NCBI GenBank assembly: GCA_029204225.1
Contig: CM055098.1
Location: 4,896,107-4,960,106, forward strand
Direction of reading: 5' to 3'
Source: Diphasiastrum complanatum
Taxonomy: Eukaryota > Streptophyta > Lycopodiopsida > Lycopodiales > Lycopodiaceae
DNA: 64,000 nucleotides
Below, one piece after another: positions 63,836 to 64,000 of the stretch (the stretch's first letter is position 1; each line of letters starts with the position of its first letter). Position numbers and translations under genes: made by a program. The notes under the pieces were generated by a model. That model made no database searches. It worked only from the letters and a program-made list of their open reading frames with translations, and was not told the origin of the DNA.

Positions 63836-64000
63836 TTTGTAAAAGCAACCCTAATTTTGGCTAAATGGGTCATTGTGAGGTCACGTGTCTTGCAAAAACA
63901 TTTTAATCTGACAGTGGTTTCAAACTAGTAGCAATTGCCTCTGCTCGGCCATTTCTCTTGCCCATTTTAAGCCTTGGCAAGTTAGATGACACCACCCCTT

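Overview
The window looks like nuclear DNA of a land plant with a large, transposon-filled genome. The signs are spliceosomal introns, one of them 8.5 kb long, a chloroplast protein with a transit peptide, plant-type Copia and Gypsy elements (including chromoviruses), a plant-type hAT transposase, and many long (GA/CT)n microsatellites. The species cannot be named from sequence alone. The long introns and a CR1/L2-like non-LTR element would suit a fern, lycophyte or gymnosperm, but that is inference.

Two host genes can be supported. At the left edge, on the minus strand, are the first two coding exons of a CWC27/CYP57-type spliceosomal cyclophilin (887..575); the rest lies beyond the window. 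The main gene is a nine-exon minus-strand gene from 47792 (ATG) to 25572 (stop). Its exons join in phase to give a 392-residue protein with a chloroplast transit peptide, a twin-arginine thylakoid signal and about five TPR-like repeats, so it is predicted to be a thylakoid-lumen TPR protein. Its 22.2 kb span contains only about 1.2 kb of coding sequence. Its introns hold a hAT element, Copia pieces, a non-LTR retrotransposon, Gypsy ends and microsatellites. A SWIM-finger reading frame at 2770..2285 may be a third, damaged host gene.

Layout: 1-1.2 kb cyclophilin 5' end; 1.2-2.9 kb pyrimidine-rich spacer and SWIM fragment; 2938-10629 a complete but decayed Ty3/Gypsy chromovirus with LTRs and a CTCTG target duplication; 10.8-12.5 kb an internally deleted Copia copy; 12.5-18.0 kb old repeats with no gene; 18.0-23.7 kb a minus-strand Gypsy element lacking a chromodomain, with part of its gag inverted; 23.7-24.9 kb a leader or LTR-like tract full of AACTCTCGCA motifs; 25.6-47.8 kb the TPR gene; 49.4-56.5 kb a three-level nest (solo LTR inside a Copia element inside an older Copia integrase); 56.5-64 kb AT-rich spacer with an unrecognised 172-codon frame just upstream of a polypurine tract and a long LTR.

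Almost all mobile-element genes carry stops, frameshifts or lost catalytic residues. The exceptions are two uninterrupted integrase-tail/chromodomain frames inside a 3.4 kb insertion with CTCCC target duplications (42905-46322). I saw no new defence or biosynthetic system. The most unusual items are that composite insertion, the microsatellites touching two 5' splice sites of the TPR gene, the inverted gag segment, and the AACTCTCGCA array.
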